Assembly: GCF_011064825.1 (NCBI RefSeq)
Contig: NZ_CP048751.1
Coordinates: 1,860,001 to 1,924,000, forward strand
DNA from: Brevundimonas mediterranea
Lineage (GTDB): Bacteria; Pseudomonadota; Alphaproteobacteria; Caulobacterales; Caulobacteraceae
Length of the DNA: 64,000 nucleotides
Reading direction: 5' to 3'
Position numbers and translations under genes: made by a program. Positions 12,640 to 21,305 of the stretch are shown here, piece by piece (the stretch's first letter is position 1; every line of letters starts with the position of its first letter). A model generated the notes under the pieces. It made no database searches. It saw nothing but the letters and a program-made list of their open reading frames with translations, and was not told where the DNA came from.

Positions 12640-14718
12640 ATGAGCGACCTCGTTCCCGTCATCACCCCAACAACCTCTATTCCTGAAACCCCGACCCCGG
12701 CCGTCATCTTCACGCCCGTGGAACGCATCGTCCGCCTCGGGGATCTCGGCATCGCGCGAGAGAACCTGCGCTATGGCGAACCGCCCGACGACGATATTCC
12801 GACCCTGGCCGCTACCCTGAAGGCGGCCGGTCAGTTGCAGCCCGTGACCGTCAGGCCCGGTCGCGGCAAAAAGGAGCAGCCGTTCATGGCCCTCGACGGT
12901 CGTCGTCGTCGTCTGGCGCTGGCTATCCTGCTGGAGGCCGGCGACATCGACGAGGACTATCCGGTCCGGACCTATGTCGAGACCGATCCGGCGCGCCAGG
13001 CGGCGGCGGTCCTGCTGACCAATACCGCCGTCCCGGTCCACGTGGCCGACGTCATCGCGGCCATCGGCCGGATGCTGAAGTCGAAACTGACGATCACCGC
13101 CATGGCGCGGGCGCTCGGTTATGACGAGATCGAGATCAAACGGCTGGCCGCCTTGTCCGGGGTCGCGCCGGCCGCTCTGGTGGCGCTGAAGGCGGGCCGC
13201 ATCACCCTTCGCCAGACCCGGTTGCTGGCACGGCTGCCGGATCGCCAGGAGCAGGAGGCTCTCGCCCAGATGACCTTGGACGGCCATGGGTTTCAGGAAT
13301 GGCGGGTCAGCGAACGTCTCGACGACAGCCGGGTCACCACGCGCGATCGCCGCTGCGCCCTGGTCGATCCTCGGGCCTATGCCGACGCCGGGGGGCGGAC
13401 GGAGAGCGATCTGTTCGGCGAGCTTCCGCCGGTCCTGCTCGACCCGGACATTCTGACCGACGTCTGGACCCGTCGCGCACGCGGGATCGCGGCCGTGTTC
13501 GAGGCCGAAGGGATCTCGGTTCACGTGACCGCCGGCCCGGAGCCAGAGCTTACCGATGATCTGGAGGCGCTCGGTTATGTGTATGGCGGTTCACTCCCCG
13601 CCGAAGAGATGGCGCGCTATCGGGCGCAGCGGGAGGTGTTCAACGATCGGACAGAGAAAGCGCGCATCGCCCTGGCGGACGTCGAGCACCCCGACGTCGC
13701 CGATCTGGCGATCGTCGATATGATCCACGCCAGGATCGCATCAGACCAGACTGGATGCGGGGGCCGGGTCGTAACGACGATGGTCCTGTGGCCGGCCGCG
13801 GAGGCAGGCGTCGATGTCCGCTGCTACACGCCGGAGGAACCCGAGATCGACGATGAGGATGAGGACGCCGCGCCGGAGGCCGCGCGTCGGACCTCGGCGC
13901 CACCGGCCTATGTCCCGCCGGAAGTCGAGGCTCCGGAGCCGGAGACCGAAGGCGTGAACCACGCCCTTCACACCGTGCGGACCGATGTAGCGACGCGCGG
14001 CCTGATCCGCGCCTTGGCCGACGATCCCGGGGCGGGGCTGACGGCCTTGATCGCCCGGCTGTTCACCGTCCTCGTCCGGCGCGCCCACATCGGGCGCGTG
14101 GACTCAGCCCTGGCCATCACGGCCTGTGGGTTCAATCCCGCCAATGGCCGGGTCATTGAGACCCTGGACGGGGACGTGCGTCGCCGGCTCGAAGATCGCC
14201 GCACGGCCTGGGAAGCGTCCGGCAAGACGGTGATCGGCTGGGTGCATGGGCTGGCCCACGGCGAGAAGATGGGATTGCTGGCGGAGTTGACCGCCATCAG
14301 CCTCGACGTCCGGGAGGAGAAGACCTTCTCCATCCGCCGCAGCGCCCGGGCCGAGGCGGCGGAGCTGGCCGCTCTCTGCCAGGCGGACATCACTCTACAC
14401 TGGACACCCGACGCCCCCTTCCTGCAGCCCCACTCCAAGGGCCTGCTGACCGGCATGCTCGAGACCATGGGCGCAGAGGACGAGCGGGCGAAGACGCTCC
14501 GCAAGACCGAGCTGGTCGACTGGGTGGCCGAACAGGCCGCGCAACGGACCTGGGCTCCGGCCGCCCTGTCCTGGGCCGCCCCGATCGACGCCGATCAGGA
14601 CGCCCCGGACGTCGAGGACCAGGCCGCCGGCGATGGCGTCGATGAGGACGACGAGGGGGCCGGCGCCTTCGTCGTCACTCCGGCGGGCAAGGCGGCCCTG
14701 GACGTCGCCGCCGCCTGA
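12640..14718 (+). CDS. ParB/RepB-family nuclease-like partition protein
   Basis: 692 residues. The N-terminal ParB/Srx domain (about residues 25-130) includes a GRRRR version of the ParB GERR box. It is followed by a KorB-like HTH region (about 145-225, ITAMARALGYDEIEIKRLAA) and a long C-terminal region with an acidic linker (residues 400-430) and an acidic tail. Such large ParB-like proteins are typical of alphaproteobacterial plasmids and ICEs. No ParA gene is visible nearby, so classical partition is uncertain, and regulation of transfer or DNA binding is an alternative. A strong terminator follows. Confidence 0.85.
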   Translation: MSDLVPVITPTTSIPETPTPAVIFTPVERIVRLGDLGIARENLRYGEPPDDDIPTLAATLKAAGQLQPVTVRPGRGKKEQPFMALDGRRRRLALAILLEAGDIDEDYPVRTYVETDPARQAAAVLLTNTAVPVHVADVIAAIGRMLKSKLTITAMARALGYDEIEIKRLAALSGVAPAALVALKAGRITLRQTRLLARLPDRQEQEALAQMTLDGHGFQEWRVSERLDDSRVTTRDRRCALVDPRAYADAGGRTESDLFGELPPVLLDPDILTDVWTRRARGIAAVFEAEGISVHVTAGPEPELTDDLEALGYVYGGSLPAEEMARYRAQREVFNDRTEKARIALADVEHPDVADLAIVDMIHARIASDQTGCGGRVVTTMVLWPAAEAGVDVRCYTPEEPEIDDEDEDAAPEAARRTSAPPAYVPPEVEAPEPETEGVNHALHTVRTDVATRGLIRALADDPGAGLTALIARLFTVLVRRAHIGRVDSALAITACGFNPANGRVIETLDGDVRRRLEDRRTAWEASGKTVIGWVHGLAHGEKMGLLAELTAISLDVREEKTFSIRRSARAEAAELAALCQADITLHWTPDAPFLQPHSKGLLTGMLETMGAEDERAKTLRKTELVDWVAEQAAQRTWAPAALSWAAPIDADQDAPDVEDQAAGDGVDEDDEGAGAFVVTPAGKAALDVAAA

Positions 14719-14731
14719 TTATCCGCACACG

Positions 14732-14772
14732 GAAACACCGCCCCGGCGACCTGCCGGGACGGTGTTTCTCTG
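14732..14772 (+). terminator. Rho-independent terminator after parB-like gene
   Basis: Stem GAAACACCG/CGGTGTTTC extended by CCCGGC/GCCGGG around a five-base loop, followed by a T-rich TCTGT. It sits 14 bases after the ParB stop and separates it from the next transcription unit. Confidence 0.8.
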
Positions 14773-14794
14773 TCGTCGTGCGCGTCGACGCGAC

Positions 14795-14882
14795 TGTCGG
14801 GGAGACGAAGGGAGGGCGGGGCGAAGCGAGCCTGGAGGACCGAGAGGGAGGAGCCCTCCGCTCCAGGCGATCGGAGCCTTCC
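14795..14882 (+). promoter_or_regulatory. Purine-rich leader of the strawberry-notch gene
   Basis: Reads GGGGAGACGAAGGGAGGGCG, then hairpin-capable GGAGCCCTCCGCTCC and CGATCGGAGCCTTCC directly before the ATG at 14883. It is similar in layout to the leader before gcrA (GAGCCGATCGGGCTC, then CGGAGCTTCCC). Confidence 0.45.
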
Positions 14883-17800
14883 ATGTCAACGATCCGCAAC
14901 CTGTCGCTGTTCGCCGACCTCGCCGTCGGGAATCTCCCCGCCAACATCCTGGCCGCTGCCCGTGCATTGGCCATCCATCTTGCCCGCTCGCGCCCGCTGG
15001 ATCGACGTCTCGTGGCCGAGGTGATGACCACCGCGTTCGGAGCGTCCGACGCCGAGGGCGGCTGGACCTGGCGCGACGCCTATGACGCTATCGAGGCCGC
15101 GACGGTGCTTCAGATCCGCCGCCTCGCGCCGCAGATCGCCCGGCTCGAGGACGCCCCGGCCGAGATCGCCGCTCTGCTCGCCGCGGTCTCAGCGCTTGGC
15201 CTGACCCACAGCCGGCGCAGTGAGGAACAGGTCGCGCTGGACCAGTTCTCCACCCCGCCCCAACTCGCCGCCCTCGCGGTGCTGGCGTCGCAGGTTCGGC
15301 CGGGCGACCTCGTGCTGGAGCCCTCGGCCGGGACCGGATTGCTGGCCGTAGTGGCCGAAGCGTGCGGGGCGAGCCTGACGTTAAACGAGCTTGCGCCCAC
15401 GCGCGCCGCGCTCCTCGACGGACTGTTCGCCAAGGCGACGCGCCGGCGGCACGATGGCCGCCATCTACCCGACCTCCTCGGGGACGCCGGGGCGTTCGAC
15501 GTCGTGGTCTGCAACCCGCCGTTCTCGGATCTTCAGGCCCATCTTATCGCGTCGGTCAAGGTTCTGGCGGACGGCGGCCGGATGGCGGCGATCGTGCCCC
15601 TCACCGCCCTTGCCGACACCGATCTGAGGCGGGTGCTCGAAGGCCACGGCGTCATGGTGGCCGCCGTGGCGTTTCCCGCGCGCGCTTTCGCCAAACACGG
15701 CACCTCGGTCGAGACCGGCCTGCTGGTTATGGATCGCGGCGGGACAGCCGTCTGGGACGGCCTTCTTCACCAACCCGAGGATCTGGAGGCGACCGCCCGG
15801 ATTCTCGCGAGCCTTCCGAATCGCGGCACCGCCCGCCCGCGCGTGCGGTTGACGTTGGACGCCGCCGCCTTCCTCGCGCCGCGCGACCGCGGGCTGGCCC
15901 TTCCCGCAGGCCGACTGGCCTTCCTGGCCGGAGCAACACCCCTGGCCTATGAGGCGCGGCCCTGGGCTGGAGAGGGCCGGGACGTCGGCCTCTATCAGGC
16001 GCATGCCCTGGCGCGGATCGTCCTGCCCGATCCCCGGCCTCACCCTTCACCCCTGGTCGAATCCGGGCCCATGGCCTCAGTCGCGCCGCCCGCGCCGACC
16101 TACCGGCCGGTGTTGCCGCCGGCGGTGCTCAACCAGGGCCGGATCTCCGACGCCCAAACGGAGACGGTGATCTACGCCGGCGAGGCCCATGCGGCCTTCC
16201 TGCCCGGCCGGTTCCGCCTCGGCGAAGCACCGCATGAGGTGGCGCTCGTGCGCGATGATCAAAGCGAAGCGTTCGCCTTCCGTCGGGGTTTCTTCCTCGG
16301 CGACGGCACCGGCTGCGGCAAGGGGCGGCAGATCGCCGCCATCGTCGCAGACAACATGAGCCAGGGGCGCGTGCGCGCAGTCTGGCTCTCCCGCAATGAC
16401 GCCCTGCTGGAGGACGCCCGGCGCGACTGGGGCGCCATCGGCGGCGGGGCCCACGACATCGTGCCGCTGTCGAGCTGGAAGCAGGGAGACGGGGTCCGGC
16501 TGGACCGGGGTATTCTGTTCACCACCTACGCGACCCTGCGTCAGCCGGCGCGGGGCGTCCGTCCCTCCCGCCTCGACCAGATCGTCGCCTGGCTGGGCGA
16601 GGACTTCGACGGCGTCATCGCCTTCGATGAAGCCCACGCCATGGCCAACGCGGCCGGTGGCGGCAAGGGCGCGCGGGGGACGAAGAAGGCCTCGCTGCAG
16701 GGCATGGCGGGGCTGGCGCTGCAGAACCGTCTGCCGAACGCCAGGATACTTTATGTCTCGGCCACGGGCGCCACCACGGCCGAGAACCTCGCCTATGCCG
16801 CACGTCTTGGCCTGTGGGGCGGGCCCGAAGCGCCGTTCATGTCCCGCGCCGACTTCCTGGACGCCATGGACCGGGGCGGGGTCGCGGCCATGGAGCTGGT
16901 CGCACGCGAGCTCAAGGCGCTCGGGCTTTATGTGGCGCGATCGCTGTCGTTCGAGGGCGTCGAGTACGAACCCCTGGTCCATCCGCTGATGCCAGACGAC
17001 GTCGGCGTATGGGACCAGTGGGCCGACGCCTTCCAGCTGATCCACGCCAATCTGGCAGAGGCGCTGAAGGCGACCGGTCTCAGCGACGACGCTGGCAAGC
17101 CGAAGAGCGCGATGGCGGCTTCCGCGGTCCACTCCGCTTTCGAGGGCGCTAAACTGCGCTTCTTCGGTCACCTTCTGGCTGGCCTGAAGGCGCCGAGCCT
17201 GATCGCGTCAATCCGCGACGACCTCGCCTCGGAGCGCTCGGCCGTGGTCCAGATTGTCTCCACAAACGAGGCGGTGATGGAGCGGCGGCTGTCCTCGATC
17301 CCGCCCGAGGAATGGAACAACCTCTCCATCGACCTGACGCCGCGAGAATACGTCCTCGACTATTTGCGCGAGGCCTTTCCCGTGCATCTGATGGAGGCGG
17401 TCGAGGACGATGACGGCAATGTCACCATGGTCCCGGTCATAGACGACGGTCGTCCCGCCCTCAGTCAGGAGGCGTTGGCCCGACGCGAGGCCCTGATCGA
17501 GAAGATGGCCTTGCTGCCCGCTGTGCCGGGCGTGCTCGACGCCCTGCTGGAAGCTTTCGGGACCGACGCGGTCGCCGAGATCACGGGCCGGTCGCGCCGG
17601 GTGGTGAGGGACGGTCGTCGCGTCGTGGATCGGCGGGGCGCCTCCGCGGCCCGCGCCGAGACCGACGCTTTCATGTCGGGCCGCAAGCGGGTGCTGATCT
17701 TCTCCGACGCCGGCGGAACCGGCCGCAGCTACCATGCCGACCTGTCGGCTCCGAACCAGCAGCGGCGGGTCCACTATCTGGTCGAACCGGGCTGGCGGGC

Positions 17801-19142
17801 CGACGCCGCCATCCAGGGCCTTGGCCGCTCCCACCGGACGCATCAGGCATCCGCGCCCCTGTTCCGGCCCGTCACCACCGACATCCAGGGCGAGAAGCGG
17901 TTCACCTCGACGATCGCGCGCCGGCTGGACTCTCTGGGCGCGCTCACGCGCGGCGAACGGCGCACCGCCGGAGCCGGCCTGTTCCGCGCCGAGGACAATC
18001 TGGAGAGCCCTTGGGCGCGCCGGGCATTGCTGGTCTTCTACGGCGCACTGGCCTTCGGGGAGCTGGACTCGATGACGCTTGAGACCTTCGTGGCCAAGAC
18101 GAGCTTGAAGCTGCTCGACGACGACGGCGGCCTCAAACCCTCCGACGACCTGCCGCCGATCCATACCTTCCTGAACCGGCTTCTGGCGCTGCGCATCGCC
18201 GACCAGAACGCCTTGTTCGCGGACTTCGACCGCATCCTGTCCGGCATCCTCGATCGAGCCGCCGCCTCCGGTGAACTGGACCGCGGGCTGGAGGACATCG
18301 AGGCCGAGGAACTGGAGGTCACGGATCAGGAAGTGATCCGGACCGATGTCTCGACCGGCGCCGAGACGGCTCTGGTGACCTTCTCGCTCAAGGTAAGGCG
18401 CGAGATCCTCGTCGCCGACGCCGCCCTGACTTGGGCGAAGGATGTCGCCCACCAGCTGGTCGTCAACGAGAAGTCGGGCCGCGCCGCGATTGCGGAACTC
18501 GGCTTGACCACCTCGACGGACGAGAACCGCCTGATCACCGCCGTGCGGCTGGTTCGGCCCGACGATCGCCAGACGATGGCCGAGAAGACGTTCGAGGAGT
18601 CGGCGTGGAAGCCAGCGGAGGTTTCGACCTGGCGGCGGGTCTGGGACCAAGAGGTCGCCGGGACCGACCCTTGGCGGACGCGCGAACTGACGCTTGCCAC
18701 GGGATTGCTGTTGCCGATTTGGGGCCGGTTGCCGGCGCGGGGTTGCTCGGTTCGCCGGGTCCGGGCGCCGGACGGACGCCGCTGGCTGGGGCGGGTTCTG
18801 GACCAGGTTCAGGCTCGAACTCTGAAGACGAGCCTGGGTCTGACCGACGTCGCCGAGGTTTGGGCGGACGGCGCGAGAACCGCCGCCACGATCCTCGACC
18901 GCAACGTCCAGCTATCGCTGGAGGGCGGGCTGTGGCTGAAGCGGTCCCGCGTTATGGACCGCTGGCGCATCGAGGTGGTGGGAGGCCGGACGGATCGCGA
19001 CGCCCTGGTCGTCTCGGGCTGTTTCGTGGAGATCATCGCCTACACGCCTCGGGTCTTCGTCCCGGTTGAGCGGCCGACCGTGTTGGAGGCGGTGCTGCGC
19101 CGCCATCCGGTTCAGACCGTCCTCGACGGGCAGGCCGCCTGA
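14883..19142 (+). CDS. DNA methylase-strawberry notch helicase-like fusion
   Basis: 1419 residues from MSTIRNLSLFADL. An upstream in-frame Met at 14778 would translate the conserved leader and is rejected. Part one is an N6-adenine methylase fold with motif I LEPSAGTGLLAVVAEACG near residue 145 and catalytic NPPF near residue 210. Part two is a bacterial strawberry-notch SF2 ATPase with a Walker A-like GDGTGCGKGRQ near residue 474, DEAH in FDEAHAMANA near residue 581 and motif VI GLGRSHRTHQ near residue 978. Such fusions are standard on alphaproteobacterial plasmids and ICEs. Modification of incoming DNA or anti-restriction is plausible but unproven. Confidence 0.88.
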   Translation: MSTIRNLSLFADLAVGNLPANILAAARALAIHLARSRPLDRRLVAEVMTTAFGASDAEGGWTWRDAYDAIEAATVLQIRRLAPQIARLEDAPAEIAALLAAVSALGLTHSRRSEEQVALDQFSTPPQLAALAVLASQVRPGDLVLEPSAGTGLLAVVAEACGASLTLNELAPTRAALLDGLFAKATRRRHDGRHLPDLLGDAGAFDVVVCNPPFSDLQAHLIASVKVLADGGRMAAIVPLTALADTDLRRVLEGHGVMVAAVAFPARAFAKHGTSVETGLLVMDRGGTAVWDGLLHQPEDLEATARILASLPNRGTARPRVRLTLDAAAFLAPRDRGLALPAGRLAFLAGATPLAYEARPWAGEGRDVGLYQAHALARIVLPDPRPHPSPLVESGPMASVAPPAPTYRPVLPPAVLNQGRISDAQTETVIYAGEAHAAFLPGRFRLGEAPHEVALVRDDQSEAFAFRRGFFLGDGTGCGKGRQIAAIVADNMSQGRVRAVWLSRNDALLEDARRDWGAIGGGAHDIVPLSSWKQGDGVRLDRGILFTTYATLRQPARGVRPSRLDQIVAWLGEDFDGVIAFDEAHAMANAAGGGKGARGTKKASLQGMAGLALQNRLPNARILYVSATGATTAENLAYAARLGLWGGPEAPFMSRADFLDAMDRGGVAAMELVARELKALGLYVARSLSFEGVEYEPLVHPLMPDDVGVWDQWADAFQLIHANLAEALKATGLSDDAGKPKSAMAASAVHSAFEGAKLRFFGHLLAGLKAPSLIASIRDDLASERSAVVQIVSTNEAVMERRLSSIPPEEWNNLSIDLTPREYVLDYLREAFPVHLMEAVEDDDGNVTMVPVIDDGRPALSQEALARREALIEKMALLPAVPGVLDALLEAFGTDAVAEITGRSRRVVRDGRRVVDRRGASAARAETDAFMSGRKRVLIFSDAGGTGRSYHADLSAPNQQRRVHYLVEPGWRADAAIQGLGRSHRTHQASAPLFRPVTTDIQGEKRFTSTIARRLDSLGALTRGERRTAGAGLFRAEDNLESPWARRALLVFYGALAFGELDSMTLETFVAKTSLKLLDDDGGLKPSDDLPPIHTFLNRLLALRIADQNALFADFDRILSGILDRAAASGELDRGLEDIEAEELEVTDQEVIRTDVSTGAETALVTFSLKVRREILVADAALTWAKDVAHQLVVNEKSGRAAIAELGLTTSTDENRLITAVRLVRPDDRQTMAEKTFEESAWKPAEVSTWRRVWDQEVAGTDPWRTRELTLATGLLLPIWGRLPARGCSVRRVRAPDGRRWLGRVLDQVQARTLKTSLGLTDVAEVWADGARTAATILDRNVQLSLEGGLWLKRSRVMDRWRIEVVGGRTDRDALVVSGCFVEIIAYTPRVFVPVERPTVLEAVLRRHPVQTVLDGQAA

Positions 19143-19147
19143 GCGGG

Positions 19148-19579
19148 TCAGACCGGCGTCGCCTTCGGCGGGGACCGGGACGGGTTCAGAAGGGGGACGC
19201 CGCGACCCGTCACATCCTTGATATTGGCGGTGACGAGCGTCAGACCGTGGACCAGCGCGGTCGCGGCCAGGGCGGTATCCTCCTCGTCGCCGTCGCGCTC
19301 GGCCAGCATCCGGCCCCAGACGGCGGCCACGGCTTCGTCGATGGGCAGGATGCGGCCCGCATAGGCGGCGATGACCGCGTCCACGCCCTGTGTGATCGCC
19401 GCGGCGGCAGGATGGTCAGCGGCTGTCGCCCGCTCCGCTCCGTATCGCAACTCGCGGACAGTCATGGCGCTGATGCAGAGCTCGTGGTCATCGACCGACC
19501 GGAGCCAGGCCAGGATGTTGGCGGACGGTTTGGGCTTGCTGCTCTGGCTGACGACGTTGGTGTCAAGCAGATAGATCAT
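19148..19579 (-). CDS. vapC: VapC-type PIN-domain toxin
   Basis: 143 residues of PIN fold with the acidic active-site set Asp6 (LLDTNVVSQ), Glu43 (TVRELRYG), Asp101 and a final TAN/KD near residue 120. VapC toxins are Mg-dependent RNases that usually cut tRNA or rRNA. It overlaps the upstream DUF433 antitoxin by four bases (ATGA), the normal arrangement of a toxin-antitoxin pair. It is convergent with the strawberry-notch gene, five bases away. The likely role is maintenance of the element. Confidence 0.9.
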   Translation of the reverse strand: MIYLLDTNVVSQSSKPKPSANILAWLRSVDDHELCISAMTVRELRYGAERATAADHPAAAAITQGVDAVIAAYAGRILPIDEAVAAVWGRMLAERDGDEEDTALAATALVHGLTLVTANIKDVTGRGVPLLNPSRSPPKATPV

Positions 19580-20184
19580 CCCCTCGGCCGCATGAATGGC
19601 TCGAGCCCGCCAAGGTCGGCTCCCTGCATCGCGCGCTTCGCCGACGTCGCCGGGTAAGGGCGACCGGATTTGGGATGGGCGCGCGCATAAGCGGTCGCCG
19701 CCTTGATCTTGGCGAGCGACAGCGACGGGTAGTCCTCGAGGATCTCCTCATCGGTGGCTCCGCCTGCCGAGAGCGCCGCTAGGCGGTGGACCTCGATGTC
19801 GGTGCCTCTTACGACGGGAGCGCCGTGTTTGATCTCGATGGCGCGATCCACAGCCTCCAGCGCCTTCAGGCGTTGCGCGACATTTGTCCGATGCCGCTTC
19901 AACTGCACGATGAGCGGCCCGACAGAAACACTGGCGGACTGCGGAGACTCCTTGATCACGGCGACATACAGGTCGTCGAGCGCGGAAGGCGTCAGGGTGT
20001 GGCGATAGGTGGCCACCATGTCGAGATAGACGAGATCGGTCAGGCCGACGCATCGCACAGCGCGCTTGGCCGGACCTGAGGCCTCTGGCTTGAGTGGTCG
20101 GCGGTTGACGTCGCGTTTGATCGCGTCGAGCGGTTGATCAAGGACGAACGCCGCTTCGGGCAGAGTCCACTGGGGATCGGGCAT
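19576..20184 (-). CDS. DUF433-domain antitoxin of the VapC pair
   Basis: 202 residues. The N-terminal half looks like a MerR/HTH-type DNA-binding segment (TLPEAAFVLDQPLDAIKRDV). The C-terminal half is a DUF433 domain with VVRGTDIEVHRLAAL near residue 125 and EEILEDYPSLSLAKIKAA. DUF433 proteins are known antitoxins of PIN toxins. An AGGAGG ribosome site lies eight bases upstream. A palindrome covers its promoter, consistent with self-repression. Confidence 0.85.
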   Translation of the reverse strand: MPDPQWTLPEAAFVLDQPLDAIKRDVNRRPLKPEASGPAKRAVRCVGLTDLVYLDMVATYRHTLTPSALDDLYVAVIKESPQSASVSVGPLIVQLKRHRTNVAQRLKALEAVDRAIEIKHGAPVVRGTDIEVHRLAALSAGGATDEEILEDYPSLSLAKIKAATAYARAHPKSGRPYPATSAKRAMQGADLGGLEPFMRPRG

Positions 20185-20202
20185 CGAACAAGCCTCCTAA
20201 TA

Positions 20203-20237
20203 TGATCCAATATAGGATCACATTGTGGGTTCGGCAA
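20203..20237 (-). promoter_or_regulatory. Promoter and operator of the DUF433-VapC operon
   Basis: On the minus strand a -35 TTGCCG (20237-20232) and -10 TATATT (20214-20209) are separated by 17 bases. The perfect inverted repeat TGATCC/GGATCA (20203-20220) is centred exactly on the -10 box, the position expected for toxin-antitoxin autorepression. Confidence 0.65.
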
Positions 20238-20277
20238 TGTCGGTGAGGCCCAGGATCGCGTGCGCGACCGAACACCG

Positions 20278-20365
20278 TCCAAAGGAGCGGAGGAAGGGAG
20301 TTTCCGGGTGAAGCGGGATTGGGGAGATCGGCTCCCCGACGGCTTCGGATATCCAGGAGACTGAC
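20278..20365 (+). promoter_or_regulatory. Purine-rich leader of SSB-like genes
   Basis: Starts CCAAAGGAGCGGAGGAAGGG, then GGGGAGATCGGCTCCCC, a foldable GC-rich segment, and ends CCAGGAGACTGAC before the ATG. Similar in composition to the leaders at 14795 and 21239. Confidence 0.45.
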
Positions 20366-20722
20366 ATGCAAAACGTGATGTTCACCGGCCGATTGGCGGC
20401 CGACCCCCAGATCACCGACGACTTCGGCAAGGCGGTGTTTCGCCTGCTTGAAAGCCGCGGCGTCGACAACGCCGGCAAGGATCGGCTGGTCGGCGTCAAC
20501 TGCGTGAGCTGGTCCAAAGGCCTCAACGAGAAGGTCATAGCCCGGGGCCTCGCGCAGGGGTGTGAGGCCGTGGTCATCGGCGCTTTCATCGACACCGCCT
20601 ACGCGGCCAAGAACGGGACCGAGCGGACGGCCAAGGAACTGGTCATCAACCGGCTCACCGTCCTCGACTGGGCCGAGGAACGCGACATCCAGGACAGCAG
20701 CGCCGACCGCGCCGCCGCCTGA
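20366..20722 (+). CDS. OB-fold SSB-like protein
   Basis: 118 residues beginning MQNVMFTGRLAADPQI, the start pattern of single-strand DNA-binding proteins. A central NCVSWSKGLNEKV and AVVIGAFIDTAYA strand pattern follow. It lacks the acidic C-terminal tip of true SSB, so it may not recruit repair proteins. An AGGAGA ribosome site precedes the ATG. It is followed after 35 bases by a second, full SSB. It could be an accessory ssDNA-binding protein of the mobile element. Confidence 0.7.
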   Translation: MQNVMFTGRLAADPQITDDFGKAVFRLLESRGVDNAGKDRLVGVNCVSWSKGLNEKVIARGLAQGCEAVVIGAFIDTAYAAKNGTERTAKELVINRLTVLDWAEERDIQDSSADRAAA

Positions 20723-20757
20723 TCCCTCATCAACATTCAATTCTCAGGAGACTGACC

Positions 20758-21186
20758 ATGCAAACCGTGATCATCGAAGGCTATCTGACGGCCAACCCCT
20801 CCGTCCTCTCGGCTCAAGGCTCGGGCAAGAAGCGGGCAAGCTTCCGCGTGCTCGAGACTACCCGTTTCCGCAAGGCCGACGGCACGCCCGGCGAACGCAC
20901 GACCGGCTTCAACTGCATCTGCTTCAACGAGGCGACGGCCGAGAAATACATCGGCCCGTTCGCCCGCAAAGGCAGCCGCGTCGTGATCCAGGGTCATGTC
21001 GAGAACGACACCTGGACCGGCAAGGACGGTGTCGAACACTACGACATGCGCGTGATCGTCGGGGATATCCGACTGAAGAACCGGCGCGAAGCTTCCGATG
21101 GCGCCGCCGAGGACGAGGGCGACTCCGGTCGCCAGGTCCAGGAGCCGGCCAGTGGCTACGACCTAAACGACGACATCCCGTTCTAG
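20758..21186 (+). CDS. ssb: Single-stranded DNA-binding protein
   Basis: 142 residues. OB fold with NCICFNEATAEKYIGPFARKG and VIQGHVENDTWTGKDG (about residues 58-100), followed by a flexible acidic linker and the tip DLNDDIPF, which matches the protein-recruiting end of bacterial SSB. Mobile elements often carry their own SSB to protect transferred single strands. It shares a strong AGGAG start site with the previous gene and is followed by a terminator. Confidence 0.88.
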   Translation: MQTVIIEGYLTANPSVLSAQGSGKKRASFRVLETTRFRKADGTPGERTTGFNCICFNEATAEKYIGPFARKGSRVVIQGHVENDTWTGKDGVEHYDMRVIVGDIRLKNRREASDGAAEDEGDSGRQVQEPASGYDLNDDIPF

Positions 21187-21204
21187 ACAGCGGGCGAATG
21201 AGAG

Positions 21205-21238
21205 CGGCCCGGCGCGCGAGCGTCGGGCCGTTTCCTTT
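21205..21238 (+). terminator. Rho-independent terminator after ssb
   Basis: Stem CGGCCCG/CGGGCCG with extra GCG pairing and a short loop, followed by TTTCCTTT. It lies 18 bases after the ssb stop. Confidence 0.8.
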
Positions 21239-21305
21239 GGGGAGGGAGGGAAAGGCAGGGCGGCGCAGGGCGAGCCGATCGGGCTCGTCAGCATCGGAGC
21301 TTCCC
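21239..21305 (+). promoter_or_regulatory. Purine-rich hairpin leader of gcrA-like gene
   Basis: GGGGAGGGAGGGAAAGGCAG followed by a small hairpin GAGCC-GATCG-GGCTC and CGGAGCTTCCC ending at the ATG. It begins right after the ssb terminator, so a promoter, if present, must lie within or very close to the leader. Confidence 0.5.

Noticed and set aside
14778-14882. Longer N-terminus of the strawberry-notch protein
   Set aside because: It would translate a leader that resembles non-coding leaders of other genes; the ATG at 14883 is preferred.
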